This document shows, one piece after another, positions 7,050 to 14,394 of a DNA stretch of 35,766 nucleotides. This stretch comes from Pseudomonadota bacterium. Its GTDB lineage: Bacteria > Pseudomonadota > Gammaproteobacteria > Burkholderiales > Burkholderiaceae_B. Each line of letters starts with the position of its first letter. Position 1 is the stretch's first letter. Both the position numbers and the translations under genes were made by a program. The DNA is taken from the NCBI GenBank assembly GCA_023389155.1, contig JAEWEV010000020.1, positions 1-35,766 on the forward strand, read 5' to 3'. The notes under the pieces were generated by a model. The model saw nothing but the letters and a program-made list of their open reading frames with translations, ran no database searches and was not told where the DNA came from.

Positions 7050-7514
7050 TTAACGCCCCGCATTGACTTCGAGTGAACGTACACGAGCTGCCAGCTTGTC
7101 CAGTACGCCATTGACGAACTTGAAGCCGTCAGTGCCGCCAAATTCCTTGGCCAGTTCCACCGCTTCGTTGATGGCTACCTTGTAGGGGACATCAACATGA
7201 TGGATGAGTTCGTAGCTGCCAATAAGCAGAATGCCGTGCTCGATCGGCGACAGCTCTTCGAGGGGGCGATCGATATAGGGCACGAAGGCTTCGCGCAACG
7301 CAGGTGCGTCAGCGAAAACGCCATGCAATAGCGTTTTGAACCAGACAGGATCGGCACTGTCGAATTCCGGGCTATCCTGGATATGGGCGTCAATCGCCCC
7401 GGCCTCGCGCAAATCAGTGTCACCACTGACCAGCCAGGCATAAATACCCTGAAGGGCAAACTCGCGCGCCCTGCGGCGCGCGCTGCGATACATTGTTTTA
7501 TTGTCCTGTGCCAC
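7050..7514 (-). CDS. nusB: Transcription antitermination factor NusB
   Basis: NusB binds boxA RNA with NusE (ribosomal protein S10) and supports antitermination of rRNA operons. The 154 residues match the all-helical family: RRRAREFALQGIYAWL near the N terminus, PLEELSPIEHGILLIGSYEL in the middle and the signature VPYKVAINEAVELAKEFGGTDGFKFVNGVLDKLA near the C terminus (approximately 114-144). It follows ribH after 8 bases, the common ribH-nusB arrangement. Confidence 0.97.
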   Translation of the reverse strand: MAQDNKTMYRSARRRAREFALQGIYAWLVSGDTDLREAGAIDAHIQDSPEFDSADPVWFKTLLHGVFADAPALREAFVPYIDRPLEELSPIEHGILLIGSYELIHHVDVPYKVAINEAVELAKEFGGTDGFKFVNGVLDKLAARVRSLEVNAGR

Positions 7515-7522
7515 TCGCTGTC

Positions 7523-8083
7523 CTATCGCCTTGGAGTATCTGGAATTTCTTCGGTTTCGTCATCTTCATCGTCTTCGTCGTCCAGATCGTCAAAGTCATC
7601 GTCTTCATCCTCAGATTCAGGAACCAGTGCAGCTGACAGGTTCGCCATTTCCACGGCGACCTGGGCGCAATCCTTGCCCTTCTGCTCGGCGCGGGCCTTG
7701 GCCTGTTCTTCGTCTTCTGTGGTCAGAATGCCATTGGCTACCGGTACGTTGGTATCCAGGGTGACGCGTGTAATGGCGGCGGCACTTTCGTTGCTGACGA
7801 TTTCAAAGTGGTAGGTTTCGCCACGGATGACGGCTCCCAGGGCGATCAGGGCGTCGAATTCGTAGGTTTCGGCCATTTGGGCCAGCGTCAGGCCCACTTC
7901 CAGGGCACCAGGGACGGTCACGACCATAATATCGCGTTCGTCGACGCCCAGCTCGCCAAGTTCGGCCAGGCAGGCTTCCAGCTCGGCAAAACCGATTTCC
8001 TCATTAAAGCGCGCGCACACGATACCGATATGCAGGCCTTCGCCATTCAGATCAGGGGCGAGTGTATAAGGTTTCATAGCCAT
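7523..8083 (-). CDS. ribH: 6,7-dimethyl-8-ribityllumazine synthase with an acidic C-terminal tail
   Basis: RibH condenses 5-amino-6-ribitylaminouracil with 3,4-dihydroxy-2-butanone 4-phosphate, the penultimate step of riboflavin synthesis. Conserved parts include IGIVCARFNEEI, VTVPGALEVGLTLAQMA, IALGAVIRGETYHFEIVSNE (with the catalytic-region His) and PVANGILTTEDEEQA. The core ends near residue 155. A further 30 residues are almost all Asp and Glu before ending PDTPRR, making the protein 186 residues against about 155 for the core family. The DHBP substrate comes from ribBA, 10 bases upstream. Confidence 0.97.
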   Translation of the reverse strand: MAMKPYTLAPDLNGEGLHIGIVCARFNEEIGFAELEACLAELGELGVDERDIMVVTVPGALEVGLTLAQMAETYEFDALIALGAVIRGETYHFEIVSNESAAAITRVTLDTNVPVANGILTTEDEEQAKARAEQKGKDCAQVAVEMANLSAALVPESEDEDDDFDDLDDEDDEDDETEEIPDTPRR

Positions 8084-8093
8084 TCCTTTTAAT

Positions 8094-9251
8094 TCAGCGG
8101 GGGTCAGAAGAAGTTTCGTAACCTGTCACGGTCAGAGCATAACCGGTCATGCTTGGCATTTTACGTGGAAGTGCAAGCAGACGCATCTTTCCGACGTTCA
8201 GTTCCCGTAATATTTGTGCGCCGATGCCGTAAGTGCGCAGATCGTAACGATCATCCTTGCGCGCGGTGTCGTCATCGGGAGCGCCCCATTTTTCCAGCGC
8301 ACCGATCAGACCCGTCTGGGATCCCTGACAATTAAGCAGGACCAGTACCCCGGCGGGGCTGGCGGAAATGGCTTCAAGCGCCTGTGCCACGCCCCAGCTG
8401 TGGGCCTTGCGTTCCAGATCCAGCAGGTCCAGAACCGATACCGGCTCGTGGACACGGACCAGCGCTTCCTGTTCGGGATCGATGGTGCCATGCACCAGGG
8501 CGATATGTGCCGCGCCCGACATGATGTCCTGATAGGACACCGCCTCGAACTGGCCAAAGGGGGTTTTGATGGTTTTGCTGCCCAGCCGGCGAATCATGGA
8601 TTCGTTTTCGCTGCGGTACTGGATCAGATCAGCGATGGTGCCGATTTTCAGATTGTGTTCGCGGGCGAAAGTCACCAGATCAGGCAGGCGGGCCATGCTG
8701 CCATCAGGTTTGAGAATTTCGCAGATTACCGCCGCAGGGGTCAGGCCAGCCATTGCTGTCAGGTCACAACCCGCTTCGGTATGCCCGGCGCGGATCAGTA
8801 CGCCGCCAGAGACAGCCTGAACCGGGAAGATGTGACCGGGATTGACCAGATCCTGTGGCTTGGCGTTCTTGGCCACGGCCGCCTGGATGGTCCTGGCGCG
8901 ATCCGCCGCGGAAATACCGGTAGTGACGCCCTCTGCCGCTTCGATGGAGACTGTGAAATTGGTACCGAAAGAGGTGCCGTTGCGCGATGCCATAAGCGGC
9001 AGCGCCAGCTGGCGGCAACGGTCTTCCGTCAAAGTCAGACAAACCAGGCCGCGGGCATGCGTCACCATGAAATTGATAGCCTCGGGCGTCACGAAATCGG
9101 CCGCCATAAGCAGATCCCCTTCGTTTTCCCGGTCTTCTTCGTCCACCAATATGACGATGCGTCCTGCCTTTAGCTCGTCGATAATTTCAGAGACAGGAGA
9201 GATAGTACAGTCGGAAACCAGGGAAACAGGGGCAGGAGAGGTCATGATCAT
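8094..9251 (-). CDS. ribBA: 3,4-dihydroxy-2-butanone 4-phosphate synthase fused to a degenerate GTP cyclohydrolase II-like domain
   Basis: The N-terminal half (about 15-215) is an intact RibB domain, making DHBP from ribulose 5-phosphate. It has the acidic motif DEEDRENEGDLLMAADF and the catalytic-region RAGHTEAGCDL. The C-terminal half (about 225-380) aligns with GTP cyclohydrolase II, retaining the YGIGAQILRELNVGKMRLL segment. It lacks the zinc-binding cysteines (the CxTGDxFGSxRCDC region reads VRVHEPVSVLDLLDLERKA) and the GRGIGL loop. It is therefore probably only a DHBP synthase, with RibA encoded elsewhere. The start could be the ATG at 9245 (MTSPAP); neither start has a strong ribosome-binding site. 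Confidence 0.93.
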   Translation of the reverse strand: MIMTSPAPVSLVSDCTISPVSEIIDELKAGRIVILVDEEDRENEGDLLMAADFVTPEAINFMVTHARGLVCLTLTEDRCRQLALPLMASRNGTSFGTNFTVSIEAAEGVTTGISAADRARTIQAAVAKNAKPQDLVNPGHIFPVQAVSGGVLIRAGHTEAGCDLTAMAGLTPAAVICEILKPDGSMARLPDLVTFAREHNLKIGTIADLIQYRSENESMIRRLGSKTIKTPFGQFEAVSYQDIMSGAAHIALVHGTIDPEQEALVRVHEPVSVLDLLDLERKAHSWGVAQALEAISASPAGVLVLLNCQGSQTGLIGALEKWGAPDDDTARKDDRYDLRTYGIGAQILRELNVGKMRLLALPRKMPSMTGYALTVTGYETSSDPR

Positions 9252-9346
9252 TAGCAGTCGTGGGGCTGGCGCGCGAACAATGCGTCAGCAGTTGGCAATC
9301 TGCTATTTTACCTCTCCGCCCGCACAAAAAGCGGTAATAACCCGTT

Positions 9347-9769
9347 TTAATCTGAGGTTTGTTGGGTCCCCCGCACCACAGCGGTCACTTCGATTTCCAC
9401 CCTGGCCCGGTCCTCCACCAGATCGGCAACTTCCACGGCAGTCATGGCCGGAAAATGTTTCCCGATAAGCGCCCTGTAATGCTCGCCGATAGCCGGATAG
9501 GCTGCCACGTACTCGCGCTTATCCTTGACATACCAGTTCATGCGAACGATATCGGCGGGTACCGCGCCCCCTTCCCTGAGGATGGCAACAATGTTTTCCA
9601 GTGTCTGGCGGACCTGATCCCCCAGGTCGTCGGACTCAAACTGCTGCTGGCCGTTCCAGCCGATCTGCCCTCCGACGAACAGGAGGCGGCTGCCAGCCTC
9701 TACGGTAATCATGGTGCCGTTGGCGTAGCCGCGGGGTTTGGTCCAGTCTGACGGTTGCAATATTTCCAT
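9347..9769 (-). CDS. RidA/YjgF-family protein in the anthranilate operon, lacking the canonical arginine
   Basis: A 140-residue Rid-fold protein, recognisable from RLLFVGGQIGWNG, QVRQTLENIVAILREGGA, VRMNWYVKDKREYVAAYPAIG and the C-terminal VEIEVTAVV. Typical RidA enamine/imine deaminases carry an arginine in the FPARS(A/C)VEV segment. Here it reads FPAMTAVEV, with Met109 in that place. It is therefore a Rid-family relative whose reaction is uncertain. It is the last gene of the minus-strand operon, 20 bases after the CoA ligase, which ties it to 2-aminobenzoate catabolism. A role in handling an enamine intermediate is plausible but inferred. Confidence 0.85.
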   Translation of the reverse strand: MEILQPSDWTKPRGYANGTMITVEAGSRLLFVGGQIGWNGQQQFESDDLGDQVRQTLENIVAILREGGAVPADIVRMNWYVKDKREYVAAYPAIGEHYRALIGKHFPAMTAVEVADLVEDRARVEIEVTAVVRGTQQTSD

Positions 9770-9789
9770 GTTTCGTTTTCCAGTTTCAG

Positions 9790-11445
9790 TTATCGGGCAT
9801 CGTTCATGTTTCTGAGCACGAACCGTTGCAGTTTGCCGGTTTCTGTGCGCGGCAACTGATCAACAAACTCGATTTCGCGTGGGTATTTATAGGGAGCGGC
9901 CTCCTGTTTGACATAGTCCTGCAGGGTTTTGACCAGCTCGGCAGATGGGGTAAATTCCGGATTCAGTACGATATAGGCCTTGACGATAGCGCCACGCTCG
10001 GCATCGCTACGGCCCACGACCCCGCAGTCGCTCACCGCTTCGTGAGTCATCAGCACGCTTTCCACTTCAGGACCGGCGATGTTGTAGCCCGCGGATACGA
10101 TCATGTCGTCATCGCGGGCCCGATAATAGAAATAACCGTCTTCATCCATGACAAAGGCGTCGCCAGGAAGATTCCACTGCTGCTGCACATAGCGCGACTG
10201 CCGTTCGTCGTCCAGATAGCGGCAACCCGTCGGGCCGCGCACGGCAAGTCTGCCCAGCGTGCCGGGCGGCACGTCATTCATGTTTTCATCGACCACCCTG
10301 GCCTGATATCCCGGTACGACGCGGCCGATGGCGCCATCACGAATGTCATCACCCGAGCTGGAGATATAAACGTGCATCATTTCGGTGCCACCAATGCCGT
10401 CTGTCATATTGATTCCGCTGGCCTTTTTCCAGACCTGACGTGTTGCATCGGGCAGAGCCTCGCCGGCAGAGACGCAGACTCTCAGCGAATCAAGCGCGTA
10501 TTCCCCGGCCAGCTCAGCCATTTTCCGGTAGAAGGTGGGCGCCGTGAAGGTCATGGTGACCTTGTGCTCCTGAATGATCTGCAGGAAGGATTCCGGTGTG
10601 AGTTTTTCTACCAGCAGGGTCGAACCACCGGCGCGCAGCGGGAAGCACAGCAGGCCGCCCAGCCCGAAGGTGAACGCCAGCGGCGGTGTGCCGCAGGCGA
10701 TATCGGTCTCGCGGGTCTTCAGGACCTGGGCAGAAAAGGTATCGCACATTGCCAGCACGTCACGATGAAAATGAATGCAGCCCTTGGGCTTGCCCGTCGT
10801 ACCGCTGGTAAAGGCGATCATGCACGGATCATCGCGCAGCGTCTGCGCATCGTAGGCAGCATCGCTTTTGCCTGCTGCAAGCGCCTGCATGGCATCGGGT
10901 GCATCGCTGCTGAATGCCATGATCTTCTCCAGACCGGGACAGTAGTTCGGATTGTCGGGATTGCGGCAATGCTCAAGTTCCTCAAGCAGCCTGGCGTCGC
11001 ATAATGCGGCCTGCGCTTTGGACAGTTTCAGAATCGTGCCAAGTTCCCGTGCACGCAGCAACGGCATGGTGGGTACCGCGATGATGCCTGCCTTCAGGCA
11101 CGCCAGCAATGCCCCTGTCATGCCCAGATTATTGGGGCCACGCAGCAAAATCCGGTTACCCGATACCAGTCCCAGGTCTTCGGTGAGCACCCGCGCCAGC
11201 TGGTTTGTCCATTTGGCGAGGGCCAGATAGCTCATCTGTTTCTGTGTCCCGTCTTCCAGCCAGCGCAGCGCAATATTCTCGCCACGTCCTTCGTGCACAT
11301 GACGGTCGATCAGTTCTATCGCGCTGTTGAGCTGTTCGGGATATTGCAGTTGTGGCAAATCGAAAAGGTACTCGGGCTGGTCGGCGGCATCGGGAAGATG
11401 CTCAAGGACAAACCGATCTTTCAGCCCTGTCTGTACTGGTGTCAT
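9790..11445 (-). CDS. 2-aminobenzoate/benzoate-type CoA ligase
   Basis: An AMP-forming acyl-CoA synthetase (ANL superfamily, 551 residues) of the benzoate-CoA ligase group. Motifs are the P-loop TSGTTGKPKG (213-222), the GGTEMMHVYISS adenine-binding A5 region, the YRARDDDMIVSAGYNI hinge region and the catalytic lysine in PRTETGKLQRF (Lys538). With the downstream-acting monooxygenase/reductase in the same operon, 2-aminobenzoate (anthranilate) is the most likely substrate, giving 2-aminobenzoyl-CoA. Benzoate or salicylate remain possible. The corresponding Azoarcus/Thauera gene has been called abmG; I leave the symbol open. An intercistronic hairpin lies just upstream. Confidence 0.88.
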   Translation of the reverse strand: MTPVQTGLKDRFVLEHLPDAADQPEYLFDLPQLQYPEQLNSAIELIDRHVHEGRGENIALRWLEDGTQKQMSYLALAKWTNQLARVLTEDLGLVSGNRILLRGPNNLGMTGALLACLKAGIIAVPTMPLLRARELGTILKLSKAQAALCDARLLEELEHCRNPDNPNYCPGLEKIMAFSSDAPDAMQALAAGKSDAAYDAQTLRDDPCMIAFTSGTTGKPKGCIHFHRDVLAMCDTFSAQVLKTRETDIACGTPPLAFTFGLGGLLCFPLRAGGSTLLVEKLTPESFLQIIQEHKVTMTFTAPTFYRKMAELAGEYALDSLRVCVSAGEALPDATRQVWKKASGINMTDGIGGTEMMHVYISSSGDDIRDGAIGRVVPGYQARVVDENMNDVPPGTLGRLAVRGPTGCRYLDDERQSRYVQQQWNLPGDAFVMDEDGYFYYRARDDDMIVSAGYNIAGPEVESVLMTHEAVSDCGVVGRSDAERGAIVKAYIVLNPEFTPSAELVKTLQDYVKQEAAPYKYPREIEFVDQLPRTETGKLQRFVLRNMNDAR

Positions 11446-11491
11446 TTCTTGTCTCCTGTGTTGTCGACCCGCGAGCTATCGGCTGCGGATC

Positions 11492-11509
11492 CCGGAGTCT
11501 TTGCTCCGG
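11492..11509 (-). other. Intercistronic hairpin in the anthranilate operon
   Basis: CCGGAG-TCTTTG-CTCCGG is a perfect 6-bp stem with a 6-base loop in the 70-bp gap between the acyl-CoA dehydrogenase and ligase genes. No T-run follows on the minus strand, so mRNA processing or stability is more likely than full termination. Confidence 0.45.
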
Positions 11510-11515
11510 CGATTA

Positions 11516-12685
11516 TCAGTCACGCAGTATTTCACGTGCAATAATCAGTTTCTGGACTTCGGTGGCGCCCTCGTAGATACGCAAGGCTCGAATATCACGA
11601 TAAAGCCCTTCCACCACTTCTCCTGCGACCACACCCTGACCGCCAAAGAGCTGCACTGCCCTGTCAATGACCTGCTGTGCCGACTCAGTGGCAAACATCT
11701 TGGCCATTGCCGCTTCTTTCGTGGTCCTGGCCTGATAGATATCGCGGCGCCATGCTGCGCGGTAGGTCAGAAGCCGGCTTGCGTCAATGGCGGTTGCCAT
11801 ATCACCGAGCGCAGCCTGGGTCAGTTGCAGGTCGGCAAGCACCCCGCCAAACATTTTGCGCGTCTTGCTTCGTGTGAGGGCCTCGTCCAGCGCGCGGCAG
11901 GCAAAGCCGTTGGCCGCTGCCGCAACCGAGGCGCGGAAAATGTCCAGCACCTGCATGGCCAGTTTGAAACCTTCTCCTTTGTTGCCCAGCAAAGCTTCGG
12001 CAGAAAGCTGGCACCCCTTGAATCGCACGACGGCCAGCGGGTGGGGCGCCATGACTTCGATACGTTCTGAGGTATCCAGACCGGCAGCGTCGCGATCAAC
12101 AATGAACGCGCTGATGCCACGCGCGCCCGGAAGGAATTCGGTGCGAGCAAAAACGCAATAGAAATCTGCGATGCCGCCATTGGATATCCACGTTTTGACA
12201 CCATCGAGCACGTAGCCCGACCCTTGCGCTGACGCCTTGCAGGACATGGCCGCCACATCGGAACCCGCCTCGGGCTCTGACAGGGCAAAGGCGGCGATCA
12301 GTTCCCCGCGTGCCACCCGTGGCAAATACGATTTTTTCTGCTCATCGGAACCACCCAGCACTATGGCGCCGCTACCAAGACCCTGCATGGCGAAAGCAAA
12401 ATCGGCTAGCGGGTGATAGCGGGCAAACGTCTCACGGATCAGGCAAAGCATGCGCGAATCGATCTTTTCTTCAATACCACCCCAGCTGCCATTAGGGCCG
12501 GCGGGAACGGCATAACGCAGCCAGCCACCCTCACCCATGCGACGCACCAGCTCGCGGCAGGTCGCGTCTGTGTCATCATGAGGCAGATCACGCAGATTGG
12601 CCTGCGACCAGCGCTCGAGCTCAACGGCAACATGGCGATGACGCTCTTCGAAAAAAGGCCAGTCCAGAAACTCGTGATCAGGCAT
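11516..12685 (-). CDS. Acyl-CoA dehydrogenase family protein (anthranilate operon)
   Basis: A flavin-dependent acyl-CoA dehydrogenase of normal length (389 residues). It has the FAD/substrate segments FALSEPEAGSDVAAM and GVKTWISNGGIADF, the QLTQAALGDMATAIDASRLLTYRAAW helix, and RIYEGATEVQKLIIAREILRD at the C terminus, where the Glu of YEG(T/A)(S/T)E is the usual catalytic base. In the pathway it would oxidise an alicyclic acyl-CoA formed after dearomatisation of 2-aminobenzoyl-CoA; the exact substrate is inferred. Its ATG lies 2 bases after the crotonase stop. Confidence 0.9.
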   Translation of the reverse strand: MPDHEFLDWPFFEERHRHVAVELERWSQANLRDLPHDDTDATCRELVRRMGEGGWLRYAVPAGPNGSWGGIEEKIDSRMLCLIRETFARYHPLADFAFAMQGLGSGAIVLGGSDEQKKSYLPRVARGELIAAFALSEPEAGSDVAAMSCKASAQGSGYVLDGVKTWISNGGIADFYCVFARTEFLPGARGISAFIVDRDAAGLDTSERIEVMAPHPLAVVRFKGCQLSAEALLGNKGEGFKLAMQVLDIFRASVAAAANGFACRALDEALTRSKTRKMFGGVLADLQLTQAALGDMATAIDASRLLTYRAAWRRDIYQARTTKEAAMAKMFATESAQQVIDRAVQLFGGQGVVAGEVVEGLYRDIRALRIYEGATEVQKLIIAREILRD

Positions 12686-12687
12686 GG

Positions 12688-13545
12688 TCAGTCTCCTTCG
12701 AATACAGGCTTCTGTTTGGCGACGAACGCATGATAGGCGCGATGAAAGTCTTGGGTCTGCATGCAGATCGCCTGCGCGTGCGCTTCTGCGTCAATGGCAT
12801 CATCCACGCCCATATTCCATTCGTGATGCAGGCAATGTTTGGTAATACCGTTGGCGAATGTCGGGCCGGCAGCAATCCGCGCTGCCATCGTCTGCGCGGC
12901 GGCCAGTACCTCTGCAGGCTCATGCAACTGGTTGTAGAAGCCCCAATCCAGCCCTTCCTGTCCCGACATGGAACGCCCGGTATACAGCAGCTCGCTGGCC
13001 CGCCCCTGCCCGATAATGCGCGGCAGGATGGCGCAGGCACCCATATCCGCACCCGCCAGACCCACGCGGGTAAACAGAAACGCGGTTTTGCTGTCTGCCG
13101 TGCCCAGTCTCAGATCGGACGCCATGGCCAGAATCGCACCGGCACCGGCGCATACCCCGCTCACGGCGGCGATCACCGGCTGCGGGCAGCCACGGATGGC
13201 CTTGACCAGATCACCGGTCATTTGCGTAAACGCAAGCAATTGCGGCATAGACATTTTGGTTAGCGGACCGATGATTTCATGCACATCGCCCCCGGAGCAG
13301 AAATTGGATCCGGCCCCGGTAATAACCACAGCCTTGATATCACTGGCGTAGGCCAGGGCCCGAAACACGTCGCGCAGTTCCGCATAGGAATCAAAGGTCA
13401 GCGGGTTTTTTCTTTCCGGCCGGTTCAGCGTAATGGTGGCCACTTTCTGGTCGTCGCTGACCTGCCAGCCAAAATGCCTGGCCTGGTAGCCCGCCATGGG
13501 TTTGTGCTGATCCTGCATGGGATGGATGTCATCCGTGATAGTCAT
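12688..13545 (-). CDS. Enoyl-CoA hydratase/isomerase (crotonase) family protein (anthranilate operon)
   Basis: A 285-residue crotonase-fold protein with the oxyanion-hole segments AVVITGAGSNFCSGGDVHEI and AAVSGVCAGAGAILAMASDLRLG, then the GLAGADMGACAILPRIIG stretch. It would hydrate an unsaturated alicyclic CoA ester or open the ring in the modified beta-oxidation that follows 2-aminobenzoyl-CoA reduction; which one cannot be told. AGGAG lies 9 bases before the ATG. There are 48 bp to the SDR gene upstream and 2 bases to the acyl-CoA dehydrogenase downstream. Confidence 0.9.
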   Translation of the reverse strand: MTITDDIHPMQDQHKPMAGYQARHFGWQVSDDQKVATITLNRPERKNPLTFDSYAELRDVFRALAYASDIKAVVITGAGSNFCSGGDVHEIIGPLTKMSMPQLLAFTQMTGDLVKAIRGCPQPVIAAVSGVCAGAGAILAMASDLRLGTADSKTAFLFTRVGLAGADMGACAILPRIIGQGRASELLYTGRSMSGQEGLDWGFYNQLHEPAEVLAAAQTMAARIAAGPTFANGITKHCLHHEWNMGVDDAIDAEAHAQAICMQTQDFHRAYHAFVAKQKPVFEGD

Positions 13546-13593
13546 CTTTAATTCTCCTGTTTGCTTTCGGGTGTCGATGCGATGGCGACGGGA

Positions 13594-14391
13594 TTACCCG
13601 GCCATTTTTTCGCCACCGTCAACGGGCAGCGCCTGCCCGTTGATGCTGCCGGACTGAGGAAGGCACAGCCATAACACCGCGTGCGCCACTTCCTCAGGCT
13701 GTACGAGCCTTCCCTGGGGATTATTACTGACCAGGGCTGCCCTGGCCTGCTCCGTTGTCATACCTGTTTTGGCAACCATATTCGCCAACGCACCATCAAG
13801 CAGTGGCGTCTCGGTATAGCCAGGACATACGGCGTTGACCGTGATGTTTTTTCCGGCCAGCTCAAGTGCCAGTGCACGGGTCAGTCCCACAACGCCATGT
13901 TTGGCGGCGCAATAAGCACTAACGTAACCATAGCCCTTGAGGCCGGCAACGCTGGCCACGTTCACGATCCGGCCCCATTTCTGCGCCAGCATATCAGGCA
14001 GCGCCGCAGAGATGCACTGAAACGTGCCGGTCAGGTTGACCTGCAGCATGTGGTTCCAGAATGCCGTATCCATTTTGTCAAATCGCTGACTTTCGGCCTG
14101 TCCGGCGTTGTTGACCAGAATATCAATAGGGCCGGCCTGACTGCGCGCCGTTTCAAAGGCCTGCACAATGGCTTTTTCATCTGTGATATCGGCCTGCACG
14201 GTATGCACCCGTTCTGCATGTGACGGGAACGTTGCGGCCGCCTCCTGCAGACGGGCGGCATTGCGCGCCAGCAGCGTGACACGGGCACCGGCGTCCAGCA
14301 CCAGGCGTGCCACCTCAAGACCAATTCCCTGGCTGCCACCCGTTATCATGACGTGGCGGTTTTCCAGAGGAGTGCTTTGATTATTTGTCAT
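13594..14391 (-). CDS. SDR-family NAD(P)-dependent 3-hydroxyacyl-CoA dehydrogenase-like protein
   Basis: A classical short-chain dehydrogenase of 265 residues. It has the cofactor motif ITGGSQGIG (16-24), NNAG (94-97), Ser147, the catalytic YCAAK (Tyr160, Lys164), VCPGYTETPL and a C-terminal INGQALPVDGGE. The context suggests oxidation of a hydroxyacyl-CoA in the alicyclic branch of 2-aminobenzoyl-CoA degradation. It begins 3 bases after the monooxygenase/reductase, so the two are very likely translationally linked. Confidence 0.9.
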   Translation of the reverse strand: MTNNQSTPLENRHVMITGGSQGIGLEVARLVLDAGARVTLLARNAARLQEAAATFPSHAERVHTVQADITDEKAIVQAFETARSQAGPIDILVNNAGQAESQRFDKMDTAFWNHMLQVNLTGTFQCISAALPDMLAQKWGRIVNVASVAGLKGYGYVSAYCAAKHGVVGLTRALALELAGKNITVNAVCPGYTETPLLDGALANMVAKTGMTTEQARAALVSNNPQGRLVQPEEVAHAVLWLCLPQSGSINGQALPVDGGEKMAG

Positions 14392-14394
14392 GGT

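Noticed and set aside
8084..9400. FMN riboswitch ahead of ribBA
   Set aside because: Looked for conserved RFN-element sequence blocks in the 95-bp gap upstream of ribBA and saw none; the gap is too short for the usual element.
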